Source: Fusibacter ferrireducens (GTDB taxonomy: Bacteria; Bacillota; Clostridia; Peptostreptococcales; Acidaminobacteraceae). From it: 64,000 nucleotides of DNA. The position numbers and the translations under genes are program-made. The stretch spans positions 62,001 through 126,000 of the forward strand of contig NZ_JADKNH010000011.1 in the NCBI RefSeq assembly GCF_015352425.1, in the 5' to 3' direction. A model generated the notes under the pieces. It saw only the letters and a program-made list of their open reading frames with translations. It searched no databases and had not been told where the DNA came from. Below, in pieces: positions 35,501 to 48,817 of the stretch (position 1 is its first letter; every line of letters starts with the position of its first letter).

Positions 35501-35533
35501 AAAAAAAATAAAGACCTTGCAAATTGCAAGATC
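35501..35533 (-). terminator. Terminator of tRNA-Leu(GAG)
   Basis: On the minus strand GATCTTGCAA and TTGCAAGGTC form a hairpin followed by a T-rich run of ten bases. It ends 4 bases from the solitary 101-bp repeat copy. Confidence 0.8.
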
Positions 35534-35544
35534 CTTACTTTAAT

Positions 35545-35629
35545 TGGTGCGGATGGCGGGATTTGAACCCGCACGAGCATTGCTCACTACCCCCTCAAGA
35601 TAGCGTGTCTGCCGTTCCACCACATCCGC
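35545..35629 (-). tRNA. tRNA-Leu, anticodon GAG
   Basis: An 85-base class II tRNA with encoded CCA. Acceptor GCGGATG pairs with CATCCGC, discriminator A. Anticodon stem CTATC/GGTAG (one G-T pair) holds the loop TTGAGGG, giving GAG (reads CTC/CTT). A long variable arm and T arm GCGGGTTCAAATCCCGC are present. Confidence 0.97.
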
Positions 35630-35643
35630 AGGTTACTTTATTT

Positions 35644-35672
35644 ATTATAGTGACATTACCTATATAAGTCAA
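35644..35672 (-). promoter_or_regulatory. Promoter of tRNA-Leu(GAG)
   Basis: Minus strand TTGACT, exactly 17 bases, TATAAT: near-consensus sigma-A promoter, 15 bases before the tRNA. Confidence 0.85.
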
Positions 35673-35946
35673 GAGTAAAAGTGAAAAAAGTTTGCATTTT
35701 CAACGGGTTAGGGAAATCATAAAATGAAAGTCAATCATTTCAATGCATTCAGAAATTGTCTGAATATAATAACATTTTCGAGGGAAGCATGGTTGCGTAC
35801 AAATAGATCGATTCTGAAGAAAAAGAGAGTACTTTAATGTGAATGAGGAACAAAAACAAAAAATGCACTGAAAAAAAAACAAAAACATTTGACGAAGAAT
35901 CTGTCTTATGTTACCATATTAATACAAAGATCTTATTATATTTTAT

Positions 35947-35975
35947 GGATTGTGACTGAGGATTCAGGCAAGACC
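35947..35975 (+). promoter_or_regulatory. Ribonucleic antiterminator (RAT) for a LicT/BglG protein
   Basis: GGATTGTGACTG, AGGATT, CAGGCAAGACC closely follows the RAT consensus (GGATTGTTACTG…CAGGCAAAACC). Its 3' end overlaps the left arm of the terminator at 35970-36028, so a bound antiterminator would block that hairpin. The LicT-type protein is encoded at 39619-40458. Confidence 0.92.
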
Positions 35976-36028
35976 AAATAGTTGCTGTATGGGTAACCCC
36001 CATAGTGCATCTTTTTGGTCTTTTTTTT
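35970..36028 (+). terminator. LicT-controlled terminator in the beta-glucoside leader
   Basis: AAGACCAAA pairs with TTTGGTCTT across a 35-base region and is followed by a run of Ts. It lies about 100 bases before the first GH1 gene. Confidence 0.9.
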
Positions 36029-36041
36029 ATCATCAATTTGA

Positions 36042-39461
<3,420 letters not shown>

Positions 39462-39482
39462 TCTAGTCAACAAAGCAATTCT

Positions 39483-39531
39483 GGCCCTTCTTAACGAAGG
39501 GCCTATCATGAGTTGAGTATTTTCACTCATG
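39483..39531 (+). other. Two consecutive hairpins between bglP and licT
   Basis: GGCCCTTC/GAAGGGCC (39483-39503) and CATGAGT/ACTCATG (39507-39531) are perfect stems, but neither is followed by Ts. They may mark an mRNA processing or stability site rather than a terminator, lowering downstream expression. Confidence 0.5.
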
Positions 39532-39618
39532 GGATGTAAAATCATCTATGGAAAGGCTTCTGTGAGTGGGGGTAAGTCGTTTCTTACGAGTTAAACGAAG
39601 AGATGAAAAGGTGGTTGC

Positions 39619-40458
39619 ATGAAAATCAAGAAAATACTGAATAATAATGCGGTGATTGCAGTGGGCAATGATTCGGAAGAGATTGTTATAACAGGCTTGG
39701 GGTTGGCTTTTAAAAAGAGAGTTGGAGATATTCTTGATCAAGAAAAAATTGAACGCATTTTTAGAATGGAAAACAAAGAAATTTCTAGAAAGTTAAAAGA
39801 CCTTATCAGTGAGATTCCAGTGGAATATGTTGAGCTTTCAGAAGAAATAGTTGTAGCAACTCAAAATATATTAGATAAGAAACTCAATGAAAATATCTAT
39901 TTAACGCTTACAGATCACATTCATTTCGCAATGGAGAGGATGCAAAAGGGGTTCAAGATTAGTAATCCAATGGTTTGGGAAATCAGTCGATTTTATAAAG
40001 AAGAATACAAAGTTGGCTTGAAGGCGCTCGATATCATAAAATCTAGATTAGGTGTTGAATTTCCTATAGATGAAGCGGCTTCAATCGCTATGCATATCGT
40101 CAATGCGGAATTGGAACAAGATATGCCTAATGCAGTGGCATTAATTAAAATATTACAAGATGAACTCAATATCATTAAATATCATTACGGTATTGAACTG
40201 GATGAAGATTCTTTATACTATCAACGTCTCGTGACACATCTTAAATTTTTTGCTCAGAGAATACTTAATAGTGTAAAGAGTTCTGTTGACGAAGATCAAC
40301 TCTTTGACATGATTTCCAAACAGTATCCCAACGCTTATGAATGTGCGCTTAAAATAAAAAAATACGCACTTGAAAAGCATAATTTTGAAGTGAGCAAAGC
40401 AGAATTAACTTACTTAATGGTCCATATTGAAAAGGTCATACAAAGTAGTCAAAAATAG
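39619..40458 (+). CDS. licT: LicT/BglG-family transcriptional antiterminator
   Basis: RNA-binding regulator of 279 residues. The CAT RNA-binding domain (1-55) starts MKIKKILNNNAVIAV and includes ITGLGLAFKKRVGD. Two PTS regulatory domains follow, PRD1 (about 65-170; TDHIHFAMERM, ASIAMHIVNAE) and PRD2 (about 170-279; YYQRLVTHLKFFAQR, YLMVHIEKV), with the usual paired His. When beta-glucosides are present it should bind the RAT at 35947-35975 and prevent termination; the EII and HPr would control it by phosphorylation. No RAT precedes licT itself. Confidence 0.94.
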   Translation: MKIKKILNNNAVIAVGNDSEEIVITGLGLAFKKRVGDILDQEKIERIFRMENKEISRKLKDLISEIPVEYVELSEEIVVATQNILDKKLNENIYLTLTDHIHFAMERMQKGFKISNPMVWEISRFYKEEYKVGLKALDIIKSRLGVEFPIDEAASIAMHIVNAELEQDMPNAVALIKILQDELNIIKYHYGIELDEDSLYYQRLVTHLKFFAQRILNSVKSSVDEDQLFDMISKQYPNAYECALKIKKYALEKHNFEVSKAELTYLMVHIEKVIQSSQK

Positions 40459-40526
40459 ATTGACAATAAAGTTAAAGACAAAGATTTAAAGTATGTAATT
40501 TGAAGAAAACTAGGGTGATATAATTG

Positions 40527-41375
40527 ATGAGTCCCAAATATAAGATGGTATGTTTAGATTTAGATGGTACATTATTAAATTCAAAAAATAAAATTAGTGA
40601 ACAAACGCTGAGCACATTGAGAGAAGTGGAAAAAAGAGGAATAAAAATTGTCGTTGTCACTGGACGAGCAGGTTTTGACGCAAAGCGGCATGCAGAAATG
40701 ATCAGCAAAGATGCCTATTTTATTGGGTCCAACGGTGCCGTAAGTGGTAGTGTATCTGATGATAAATTAATTCACGAAAATCCCTTTTCTGGAACGGTAT
40801 TAACTGAAATCCTAACATGGGCTAATGAAATGAATATAAATCCTGTTTTATATTCAAATAAAAAAATTTTTGTAACGGGTTTTAGAGAATACTTGATGCA
40901 CTTATATTATGCAAAAAAAATGAAATTGGATACAAACAGATATTTAAGTTTTAAATCCAAAAAAAAATGGAAAATGTCGATGTGGAATCAATCGGATATG
41001 AAAATCCATAAAATAGTTTTTTTTGCGATTAGATCTAAAAAAATGAATTATTTTGAATCCATTTTGAGAAAACATAAAAAAATAGAGATGGCGTTAACTG
41101 GAAAAGGCTGTTTTGAGTTGACAGATAAAGGGATCAACAAAAGTTATGGCATAAAAATACTTTCAGAGTATTTTGGGATAGATAAAACAGAGATTATTGC
41201 CTTTGGAGATAGCGAAAACGATCTTGAAATGATAAAATATGTTGGGTGTGGTGTTGCCATGCAAAATGCGACATCACAAGTCAAGGCTATTTCAGATCGA
41301 ATTACAGCATCTAATGACGATGAAGGCGTTAGTATTATGCTCAAAGAGATGCTTGAAAAAAATGAGTTTGCATGA
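40527..41375 (+). CDS. Cof-type HAD phosphatase
   Basis: HAD-superfamily hydrolase of 282 residues, type IIB (Cof). Motif I is VCLDLDGTLLNS, motif II VVVTGRAGFDA, motif III Lys in the NKSYGIKIL stretch, and motif IV IIAFGDSENDLEMIKYVGCG. Such enzymes remove phosphate from sugar phosphates or nucleotides; in this cluster a sugar phosphate is likely but unproven. TTG at 40524 and ATG at 40527 are adjacent; the ATG has better spacing from GGGTGA. It is more AT- and lysine-rich than its neighbours. It may vent excess phosphorylated sugar. Confidence 0.88.
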   Translation: MSPKYKMVCLDLDGTLLNSKNKISEQTLSTLREVEKRGIKIVVVTGRAGFDAKRHAEMISKDAYFIGSNGAVSGSVSDDKLIHENPFSGTVLTEILTWANEMNINPVLYSNKKIFVTGFREYLMHLYYAKKMKLDTNRYLSFKSKKKWKMSMWNQSDMKIHKIVFFAIRSKKMNYFESILRKHKKIEMALTGKGCFELTDKGINKSYGIKILSEYFGIDKTEIIAFGDSENDLEMIKYVGCGVAMQNATSQVKAISDRITASNDDEGVSIMLKEMLEKNEFA

Positions 41376-41464
41376 TATTGACGTATTGAGAGCAATAGAC
41401 TACTGTAGACCTACTATGAATGACATATTATGACAGATGTACTGAAATAGATGTACAGAGATAG

Positions 41465-42913
<1,449 letters not shown>

Positions 42914-42961
42914 GAATTTAAAATGAATATTTGAAATTAAACTGCAATTACGGAGGATACT

Positions 42962-43216
42962 ATGAAAAAAATTACAGCAACATGTCTTTATAAAGAAGGC
43001 ATCCACGCAAGACCAGCATCTGAACTCGTGAGAATATGTCAACCGGTTAAATCAGATATCATCATTAGAAAAGACGGTGCCGAAGGTAATCCAAAGAGTA
43101 TTTTAAGCTTAATGTCTTTAGGCATCAGTTACAATGACAGTCTTACTATAGAAATATCAGGTGCTGATGAAGCAGAAGCGGCTTCAAGTATAGAAGCATT
43201 CTTCAAACAATCTTAA
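42962..43216 (+). CDS. HPr-like phosphocarrier of the beta-glucoside cluster
   Basis: Small cytosolic protein of 84 residues. The active-site His15 is in EGIHARPAS and the regulatory Ser46 in NPKSILSLMSLG, both canonical, so it should accept phosphate from EI and be a target of HPr kinase. Cysteines at 8 and 26 are not usual in HPr. Placed at the end of the bgl cluster without an EI gene, it may be either a cluster-specific carrier or the cell's only HPr; the window cannot decide. A strong terminator follows. Confidence 0.92.
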   Translation: MKKITATCLYKEGIHARPASELVRICQPVKSDIIIRKDGAEGNPKSILSLMSLGISYNDSLTIEISGADEAEAASSIEAFFKQS

Positions 43217-43235
43217 TTTCTCAATGTGAATCAGA

Positions 43236-43269
43236 AAAAAGCTCAAATTAAATTTTGAGCTTTTTTTTT
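43236..43269 (+). terminator. Terminator at the end of the beta-glucoside cluster
   Basis: AAAAGCTCAAA pairs with TTTGAGCTTTT, followed by nine Ts, directly before the 101-bp repeat array. Confidence 0.92.
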
Positions 43270-43275
43270 AAACAA

Positions 43276-43596
43276 CAAGATTTGAGCCAAAAGCTGTGCC
43301 GAGGAATGTTCACCCTCAAACAGCGTCAGCAAAAATCGCTTTGAGTCATCGGAGATGACACAAATGTTGTTGTATGCAAGATTTGAGCCAAAAGCTGTGC
43401 CGAGGAATGTTCACCCTCAAACAGCGTCAGCAAAAATCGCTTTGAGTCATCGGAGATGACACAAATGTTGTTATATGCAAGATTTGAGCCAAAAGCTGTG
43501 CCGAGGAATGTTCACCCTCAAACAGCGTCAGCGAAAATCGTTTTGAGTCATCGGAGATGACACAAATGTTGTTATATGCAAGATTTGAGCCAAAAG
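43276..43596 (-). repeat. Tandem array of a 101-bp structured repeat (three copies and a partial)
   Basis: Units begin with CAAGATTTGAGCC at 43276, 43377, 43478 and 43579 (exact 101-base period); the fourth copy stops after 18 bases. Copies differ by only a few bases. Read on the minus strand, each unit is bounded by CAACAACATTTG and CAAATCTTGTTG, an 11 of 12 inverted repeat. Inside, it can fold hairpins GTCATC/GATGAC and CTCAAA with TTTGAG (inner GCG/CGC). No open frame or variable spacer is present. A related single copy lies at 35398-35497. Confidence 0.9.
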
Positions 43597-43659
43597 AATG
43601 GGTTTTATAATTTGTAGCATACAGCTATAATAGAAGAGAACGCTTTTATGGGAGGGATT

Positions 43660-44370
43660 ATGAAACTTATTCTATTGTCACTGATTGTCTTTATGGCTTC
43701 ATTGATTCAAGGCGCCACAAGCTTTGGCTTTTCTTTGGTGGCACTACCATTAATGGGATTTTTATTGAATTTAAAGGAAACTGTGCCGTTACTGGTGATA
43801 TTGAGTTTGTTACTCAATATTTTAATAGCAATCCAACTTAAAAAGAAACCTAACTTTAAAGAGATATTTTTAATGTTTTTATTTGGGATGCTTGCCATTC
43901 CCCTTGGGGTAAAGCTTTTGATAATCATGGATGAAATAGTGCTTAAGCGAGCTGTCGGCATTTTTATCATCGCAGTTGCGATATTAATGATAAGGGGATT
44001 CAGAGCAAATATTAAAAATAAAAATCTTGCATTGATTCTTACAGGGACTTTAAGTGGTCTTTTAAATGGCTCTGTTTCACTGAGTGGTCCGCCCATTGTC
44101 TTTTTACTTTCAAATATTCAAAAGGATAGGGACAGTTTCAGAATTAGCTTAACTTCTCTTTTTATTTTATATAATATTTTTACGGTGATGCTTTATTTAA
44201 ACAAGGGACTTTTATCTGTAGACATTATGAACTCATATTTACCCATACTGCCATTTTTATTTTTAGGAACGTTTATTGGCGTGAAAATTGGGAATAAAAT
44301 TGATGAGGAGAAATTTAGGCAAATTGTATTGTATTTACTGGTTATAATGGGTATAATTAATTTGTTTTAA
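43660..44370 (+). CDS. TauE/SafE-family membrane exporter
   Basis: Membrane protein of 236 residues with about eight helices and the two-halves layout of the TauE/SafE (sulfite or organosulfonate exporter) family. The first half begins with IQGATSFGFSLVALPLMGF and the second with LSGLLNGSVSLSGPPIVFLL, the paired glycine-rich motifs of the family. Substrate unknown. The upstream in-frame ATG at 43648 overlaps the GGGAGG site, so 43660 is used. A TATAAT box lies at 43625-43630. It begins just after the repeat array. Confidence 0.87.
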   Translation: MKLILLSLIVFMASLIQGATSFGFSLVALPLMGFLLNLKETVPLLVILSLLLNILIAIQLKKKPNFKEIFLMFLFGMLAIPLGVKLLIIMDEIVLKRAVGIFIIAVAILMIRGFRANIKNKNLALILTGTLSGLLNGSVSLSGPPIVFLLSNIQKDRDSFRISLTSLFILYNIFTVMLYLNKGLLSVDIMNSYLPILPFLFLGTFIGVKIGNKIDEEKFRQIVLYLLVIMGIINLF

Positions 44371-44441
44371 TAATCGTGGGCATATAGTACTAGAATAATA
44401 GAATTGACTGTTTGTTAGACGGTTAAGAGAGGGGCATAATT

Positions 44442-44804
44442 ATGGGGAAAAGAATTTTAATCGTAGACGATGCTATGTTTATGAGAAAATTGATGAGTGA
44501 TATTTTGAAAAAAGCAGGTTATGAAATCGTGGCTGAAGCTGGTAATGGTGAAGAAGCATTTGCTAAATACAAGGAATTTGAACCTGATCTCGTCACAATG
44601 GATATCACAATGCCTGATGTCAACGGCATCGAGGGTGTAAAGATGATTACGTCGAGTTTTCCTGATGCAAAGGTCTTAATGTGTAGTGCTATGGGCCAAG
44701 AAGGTATGGTGATTGATTCCGTTAAAGCTGGAGCAAAAGGTTTTATTGTAAAGCCGTTTGTTGCAGAAAAAGTTATTGCGGAGGTTCAAAAATTAATTGG
44801 TTGA
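44442..44804 (+). CDS. CheY-like response regulator
   Basis: Stand-alone receiver of 120 residues: ILIVDDAMFMRKLM, phospho-accepting Asp in VTMDITMPDVNG, the switch Ser in LMCSAMGQEG and Lys in FIVKPFVAEKV. The sequence is close to classical flagellar CheY of Firmicutes. No other chemotaxis gene is adjacent, so it is transcribed alone from a promoter before 44442 and ends at the hairpin at 44926-44965. It is distinct from the CheY at 18540. Confidence 0.92.
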   Translation: MGKRILIVDDAMFMRKLMSDILKKAGYEIVAEAGNGEEAFAKYKEFEPDLVTMDITMPDVNGIEGVKMITSSFPDAKVLMCSAMGQEGMVIDSVKAGAKGFIVKPFVAEKVIAEVQKLIG

Positions 44805-44925
44805 TGAAGATTAATTGACTGATCATGTTATGTTGGACTAAAAGAGCCAATAAATATCTGGAAGAAGGCTGACCCTTAAATGATGTTCATTTAAGGTAAT
44901 AATAACTTAAGCTGATGATTACAAC

Positions 44926-44965
44926 AGTGATTGTTGATCTAATAGATTGACAATTACTTTTTTTT
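44926..44965 (+). terminator. Terminator after the stand-alone cheY
   Basis: AGTGATTGT pairs with ACAATTACT (one G-T pair) across a 15-base loop, followed by eight Ts. Confidence 0.8.
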
Positions 44966-45222
44966 ATTTATGATTGATAAAAAAATAACGAACATTTACA
45001 TTGCGATTTCATTTTGTTGCAATTTTTATAATATAGGTACAGTTTTTTAGAAAATAATAAGATATACTAATAGAAAAAACAACAACTATTAAGATTTCCA
45101 ATAGTATGTAGTGTTCTAAGTAGGCAACTGTGCTGTTTTCAATTGCGCATTTGCTGGGACAACGATTGCTAAAAAATTAACTTTCAAGTTTTCCGATATA
45201 AGTAATTTCAATAGTTGGGCCA

Positions 45223-45251
45223 TTGACCTTCATAATGATTTATAGTAAAAT
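45223..45251 (+). promoter_or_regulatory. Promoter of the rnf operon
   Basis: TTGACC, exactly 17 bases, TAAAAT, about 100 bases before rnfC. A second TATAAT box near 45283 could be an alternative. Confidence 0.6.
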
Positions 45252-45358
45252 TATTATTGGTTATGAAAGAAATTGTATACTGTATAATTTCTTTATTGAT
45301 AAATTTTAACATTTATTAGTAGTACGTAACAAAAATCTTTGTTAAGGGGTGAGATTAT

Positions 45359-46672
45359 ATGGGTCTTCTATCCTTCAAAGGTGGCATACACCCACCGCAT
45401 TCTAAAAAGTTAACGGAACACTTGCCAATCGTTGATTATTTAGAACCTAAGATAGTAGAAATTCCATTAAGACAACACATTGGAGCACCATGTGAACCTG
45501 TAGTTGAAAAAGGGGCACAGGTAAAAGTTGGTCAATTAATTGGAAAAGCAGGATCATTTGTATCGGCTAATATTCATAGCTCGGTATCGGGAACAGTACT
45601 TGATGTCAAAAAACGGTTTACAGCATATGGTTTTGATGTTTGTATCATCATTGAAAATGATATGAAAAACGAATATCATGAATCTGTAAAACCAAAGGCA
45701 GATTACAAAACTTTATCAAGCAAAGAGATCATCGACATCATTAAAGATGCTGGTCTTGTTGGTATGGGCGGTGCAGGCTTCCCAACACATGTTAAACTTT
45801 CACCACCACCAGAAAAGACAATTGACACAGTTGTTCTCAATGGTGCAGAATGTGAACCGTATTTAACCTGTGATCACAGATTGATGCTTGAAGAACCTAA
45901 GATGATTGTTTTAGGACTTCAGATATTGATGAAAGCATTAAATGTATCTAATGGTTTCATTGGGATTGAGAGTAATAAACCCGATGCAATTGAGTCGATG
46001 ACAGCAGCAGCGCAGGGCACTAATGTTAAAGTTGTGGGATTAAAAACCAAGTATCCTCAAGGTGCTGAAAAGCAACTTATATTTGCATGTACAGGTAAAG
46101 AAGTACCATCTGGCGGATTGCCTATGGACGCAGGCGTTGTGGTAAACAATGTGGCAACTGCCGCTACAATCGCAAATGTCTTTACCACTGGAATGCCATT
46201 AATTGAAAGAATTTGTACGGTTACAGGCGGTGCGATTAAAACGCCTAAAAATATTCGATTTAAAATGGGAACATCATTAAGGGAATTAATTCAATTCTGT
46301 GATGGTTTTAATGGGACCCCTGAGAAAATTTTACTCGGTGGGCCTATGATGGGTGTTGCTCAAATGTCAGATGATTTACCTGCAATGAAAAACACATCCG
46401 GTATTTTGTGTTTCACACCTGAAGAAGCGAAAATACCAGAACCAACTGCATGTATTAAATGTGGTAAATGTGTCAGTGTTTGTCCTGCATTTTTAGAACC
46501 CATTCAAATTAGTGCTTATGCACTTTTACACAATTATGATAAGGCAGCTTCTTTTAAAGCGCTTGATTGTATAGAATGTGGATCGTGTTCATTTGTTTGC
46601 CCATCTAAGAGGCCGCTTTTGGCGTCCATTAGGGTGGCGAAGCGAGAAATTATCGCAAGAAAGAAAAAATAG
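45359..46672 (+). CDS. rnfC: Rnf complex subunit C (NADH-binding, Fe-S)
   Basis: Peripheral subunit of 437 residues of the ion-translocating ferredoxin:NAD+ oxidoreductase. The N-terminus has the family's GGIHPPHSKKLTEHLPI. The flavin/NADH-binding core has GLVGMGGAGFPTHVKL and VLNGAECEPYLTCDHRLM, as in complex I NuoF. Two [4Fe-4S] sites near the C-terminus are CIKCGKCVSVCP and CIECGSCSFVCP. It starts the rnfCDGEAB operon, the order known from Acetobacterium and other Clostridia, with an AAGGGGTGA site. Confidence 0.96.
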   Translation: MGLLSFKGGIHPPHSKKLTEHLPIVDYLEPKIVEIPLRQHIGAPCEPVVEKGAQVKVGQLIGKAGSFVSANIHSSVSGTVLDVKKRFTAYGFDVCIIIENDMKNEYHESVKPKADYKTLSSKEIIDIIKDAGLVGMGGAGFPTHVKLSPPPEKTIDTVVLNGAECEPYLTCDHRLMLEEPKMIVLGLQILMKALNVSNGFIGIESNKPDAIESMTAAAQGTNVKVVGLKTKYPQGAEKQLIFACTGKEVPSGGLPMDAGVVVNNVATAATIANVFTTGMPLIERICTVTGGAIKTPKNIRFKMGTSLRELIQFCDGFNGTPEKILLGGPMMGVAQMSDDLPAMKNTSGILCFTPEEAKIPEPTACIKCGKCVSVCPAFLEPIQISAYALLHNYDKAASFKALDCIECGSCSFVCPSKRPLLASIRVAKREIIARKKK

Positions 46673-46685
46673 GGGAGGATTAGAT

Positions 46686-47621
46686 ATGGAAGCCAGATTA
46701 AAAGTCTCTTCATCACCTCATATTCGTTCAAATGATACGACTCAAAAAATAATGAGGGATGTGGCAATTGCACTTTTGCCTGCAGCGGCATATGGTGTAT
46801 ATAATTTTGGTGTAAATGCCTTGATTGTATTGATTGTTTCTGTGGCGTCAGCAATGCTTACAGAATATGCTGTGCAAAAGATTAGAAAAGTACCAGTGAC
46901 AGTGACAGATTTTAGTGCTGTTGTTACTGGATTGTTATTGGGTATGAATTTACCTTCAACTGTACCGTTTTGGATTCCAGTTGTCGGTAGTGTGTTTGCA
47001 ATCGGCATTGTTAAACAAGCTTTTGGTGGATTAGGACATAACTGGATGAATCCCGCACTTGCTGCTAGAGCAATGCTCGTTGCATCTTGGCCAGTTCAAA
47101 TGACCACTTGGGCAGCGGTTAAGGCAGATGCTGTGACTACTGCGACACCACTTGGTATCATCAAAGAGGGATTAGATGTTCAATTGCCTAGCATGACAGA
47201 GGCACTTATGGGCAATATCGGAGGCTGTATTGGTGAAACTTCAGCACTTTTATTGCTTCTTGGTGGTGCATATCTCGTCTATAGACAAGTGATCAGTATC
47301 AGAATTCCACTGATTTATATAGGAACTGTGGCAGTATTGACTTTCTTATTGGGTGGTTTTGACCTTCAATATACACTCTTCAGTGTACTTGCAGGCGGTT
47401 TGATCTTAGGTGCTGTATTTATGGCAACAGATTATGCTTCTTCGCCAATAACGGCTAAAGGTCAGGTTATTTATGCTGTTGGATGTGGTCTGCTGACAAC
47501 AATTATTCGTCTATATGGCGGGTATCCAGAAGGGGTGTCTTATTCGATTTTACTCATGAACGTGGCGGCACCGTTAATTGATAAGTATACTCAACCTCGA
47601 GTCTTTGGAGGTGCAAAATAA
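46686..47621 (+). CDS. rnfD: Rnf complex subunit D (membrane, flavin-bound)
   Basis: Integral membrane subunit of 311 residues with about nine to ten helices, part of the ion channel and homologous to NqrB. The N-terminus reads RLKVSSSPHIRSNDTTQKIM, and GHNWMNPALAARAML is the conserved loop; a covalent FMN site is expected on a Thr in DAVTTATPLG (S/T-G/A-T-type). The frame is open upstream to 46578 within rnfC, but GGGGAGGA at 46672-46679 fixes the ATG at 46686. The stop overlaps the rnfG start (TAATG). Confidence 0.95.
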   Translation: MEARLKVSSSPHIRSNDTTQKIMRDVAIALLPAAAYGVYNFGVNALIVLIVSVASAMLTEYAVQKIRKVPVTVTDFSAVVTGLLLGMNLPSTVPFWIPVVGSVFAIGIVKQAFGGLGHNWMNPALAARAMLVASWPVQMTTWAAVKADAVTTATPLGIIKEGLDVQLPSMTEALMGNIGGCIGETSALLLLLGGAYLVYRQVISIRIPLIYIGTVAVLTFLLGGFDLQYTLFSVLAGGLILGAVFMATDYASSPITAKGQVIYAVGCGLLTTIIRLYGGYPEGVSYSILLMNVAAPLIDKYTQPRVFGGAK

Positions 47622-48199
47622 TGAAAGATATATTTAAAACGGGTATTATCCTATTTATTATATGCGCTGTGGCAGCTTTTGCACTTGCCATGACAAACGA
47701 AGGCACAAAAGATCAAATTGCACTGCAACGTCAGCTTGCAAATGATGCCGCTAAAGCAGCGGTATTGCCATCGGCTAGTTCATTTGAGGACTTAGATGAA
47801 GCTCAAAATGCAGAGGTTAGTGAAAAATTTGCACCTGTGGCAGAAGGTTATATAGGTTATGATGCAGATCATAATATTGTGGGATATGTTTTTAAATCAC
47901 TGCCCACAGGTTTCGGCGGCGCTGTTGAAGTTGTAACGGGTATTGATGTTGAAGGCACCGTAACAGGTATGAGAATGGGAAATCATCAAGAGACACCAGG
48001 TCTTGGTGCTCGTGCTAAAGAACCCTTGTTTTACGAGCAATATAATGGTATGTCTGCATCAGATCATATAGGTGTTGCTAAGTCAAATCCTACTGAAACA
48101 GATATTCAAGCGATTACAGGCGCTACAATCTCTTCAGCAGCAATCACTAGTGGCGTTAATGCTTCCATTGACGCATACCACTTTATTATGGGAAACTAG
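47621..48199 (+). CDS. rnfG: Rnf complex subunit G (FMN-binding)
   Basis: Subunit of 192 residues with one N-terminal membrane anchor (about 7-25) and an FMN-binding domain facing outward. The flavinylation motif is ITGATISSAAIT near residues 165-176, where FMN is joined to the second Thr of TGAT through phosphoester. GNHQETPGLGARAKEPLFYE is the other conserved stretch. It overlaps rnfD by one base, so the two are translationally coupled. Confidence 0.95.
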   Translation: MKDIFKTGIILFIICAVAAFALAMTNEGTKDQIALQRQLANDAAKAAVLPSASSFEDLDEAQNAEVSEKFAPVAEGYIGYDADHNIVGYVFKSLPTGFGGAVEVVTGIDVEGTVTGMRMGNHQETPGLGARAKEPLFYEQYNGMSASDHIGVAKSNPTETDIQAITGATISSAAITSGVNASIDAYHFIMGN

Positions 48200-48211
48200 G
48201 GGGGGATTTAG

Positions 48212-48805
48212 ATGAATATTAAGAATTTAACAAATGGTTTGTTTAAAGAAAACCCAATATTTGTTCAATTGCTAGGCATGTGTCCTACACTTGCAGTGAC
48301 AACGTCAGCAATGAATGGTGTCGGTATGGGACTTGCAACAACTTCAGTTCTCGTCTGCTCTAATATGGCGATTTCACTATTGCGTAAAGTTATACCAGCA
48401 AAAGTAAGAATACCGGCATTTATCGTTGTTATTGCAACGTTTGTTTCAATTGTTGGTATGGTTATGGAAGGTTTCGTGCCTGCACTTTTTAATGCACTTG
48501 GACTTTTTATTCCATTGATCGTTGTTAACTGTATTATTTTAGCAAGAGCTGAATCTTTTGCTTCTAAAAATAGTATTATGGATTCTATGCTTGATGGACT
48601 TGGCATGGGTCTTGGTTTTACAATTGCGTTGACAATATTAGGCAGTGTCAGAGAGTTATTTGGAAATGGTAGTATCTTCGGAGTATCTATTTTTGGGGCG
48701 GCTTATAAACCAGCTTTGATTATGATTTTGCCTCCTGGTGCTTTCTTAGCACTTGGAATTTTACTTGCAATTTATAATCAAGCGCAAATGAAGAAGGCGA
48801 GATAA
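48212..48805 (+). CDS. rnfE: Rnf complex subunit E (membrane)
   Basis: Integral membrane subunit of 197 residues with six helices, homologous to NqrD and to RnfA. Conserved parts are NPIFVQLLGMCPTLAVTTSA near the start, with Cys coordinating an iron centre in relatives, and VNCIILARAESFASKN in the middle, another Cys-bearing helix. Together with RnfA it forms the inverted pair that channels electrons and ions across the membrane. Fits the operon order between rnfG and rnfA. Confidence 0.95.
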   Translation: MNIKNLTNGLFKENPIFVQLLGMCPTLAVTTSAMNGVGMGLATTSVLVCSNMAISLLRKVIPAKVRIPAFIVVIATFVSIVGMVMEGFVPALFNALGLFIPLIVVNCIILARAESFASKNSIMDSMLDGLGMGLGFTIALTILGSVRELFGNGSIFGVSIFGAAYKPALIMILPPGAFLALGILLAIYNQAQMKKAR

Positions 48806-48817
48806 GGAGGGGTTGTC

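Larger units (their letters stand above)
44805..45358 (+). other. Long leader/intergenic region before rnfC
   Basis: A 554-base gap. It holds a perfect 10-bp hairpin without T-run (44874-44896, CCTTAAATGA/TCATTTAAGG), the cheY terminator, an AT-rich stretch with TATAAT-like boxes, and a good promoter at 45223-45251, then about 100 bases of leader. No small gene or known riboswitch recognised. Confidence 0.5.

Noticed and set aside
43276-43596. CRISPR array
   Set aside because: The 101-base units are continuous repeats with almost no variable sequence between them and no cas gene is nearby, so it is not a repeat-spacer array.
46578-46685. Longer N-terminus for RnfD overlapping rnfC
   Set aside because: The extra residues do not resemble RnfD and a strong GGGGAGGA site precedes the ATG at 46686.
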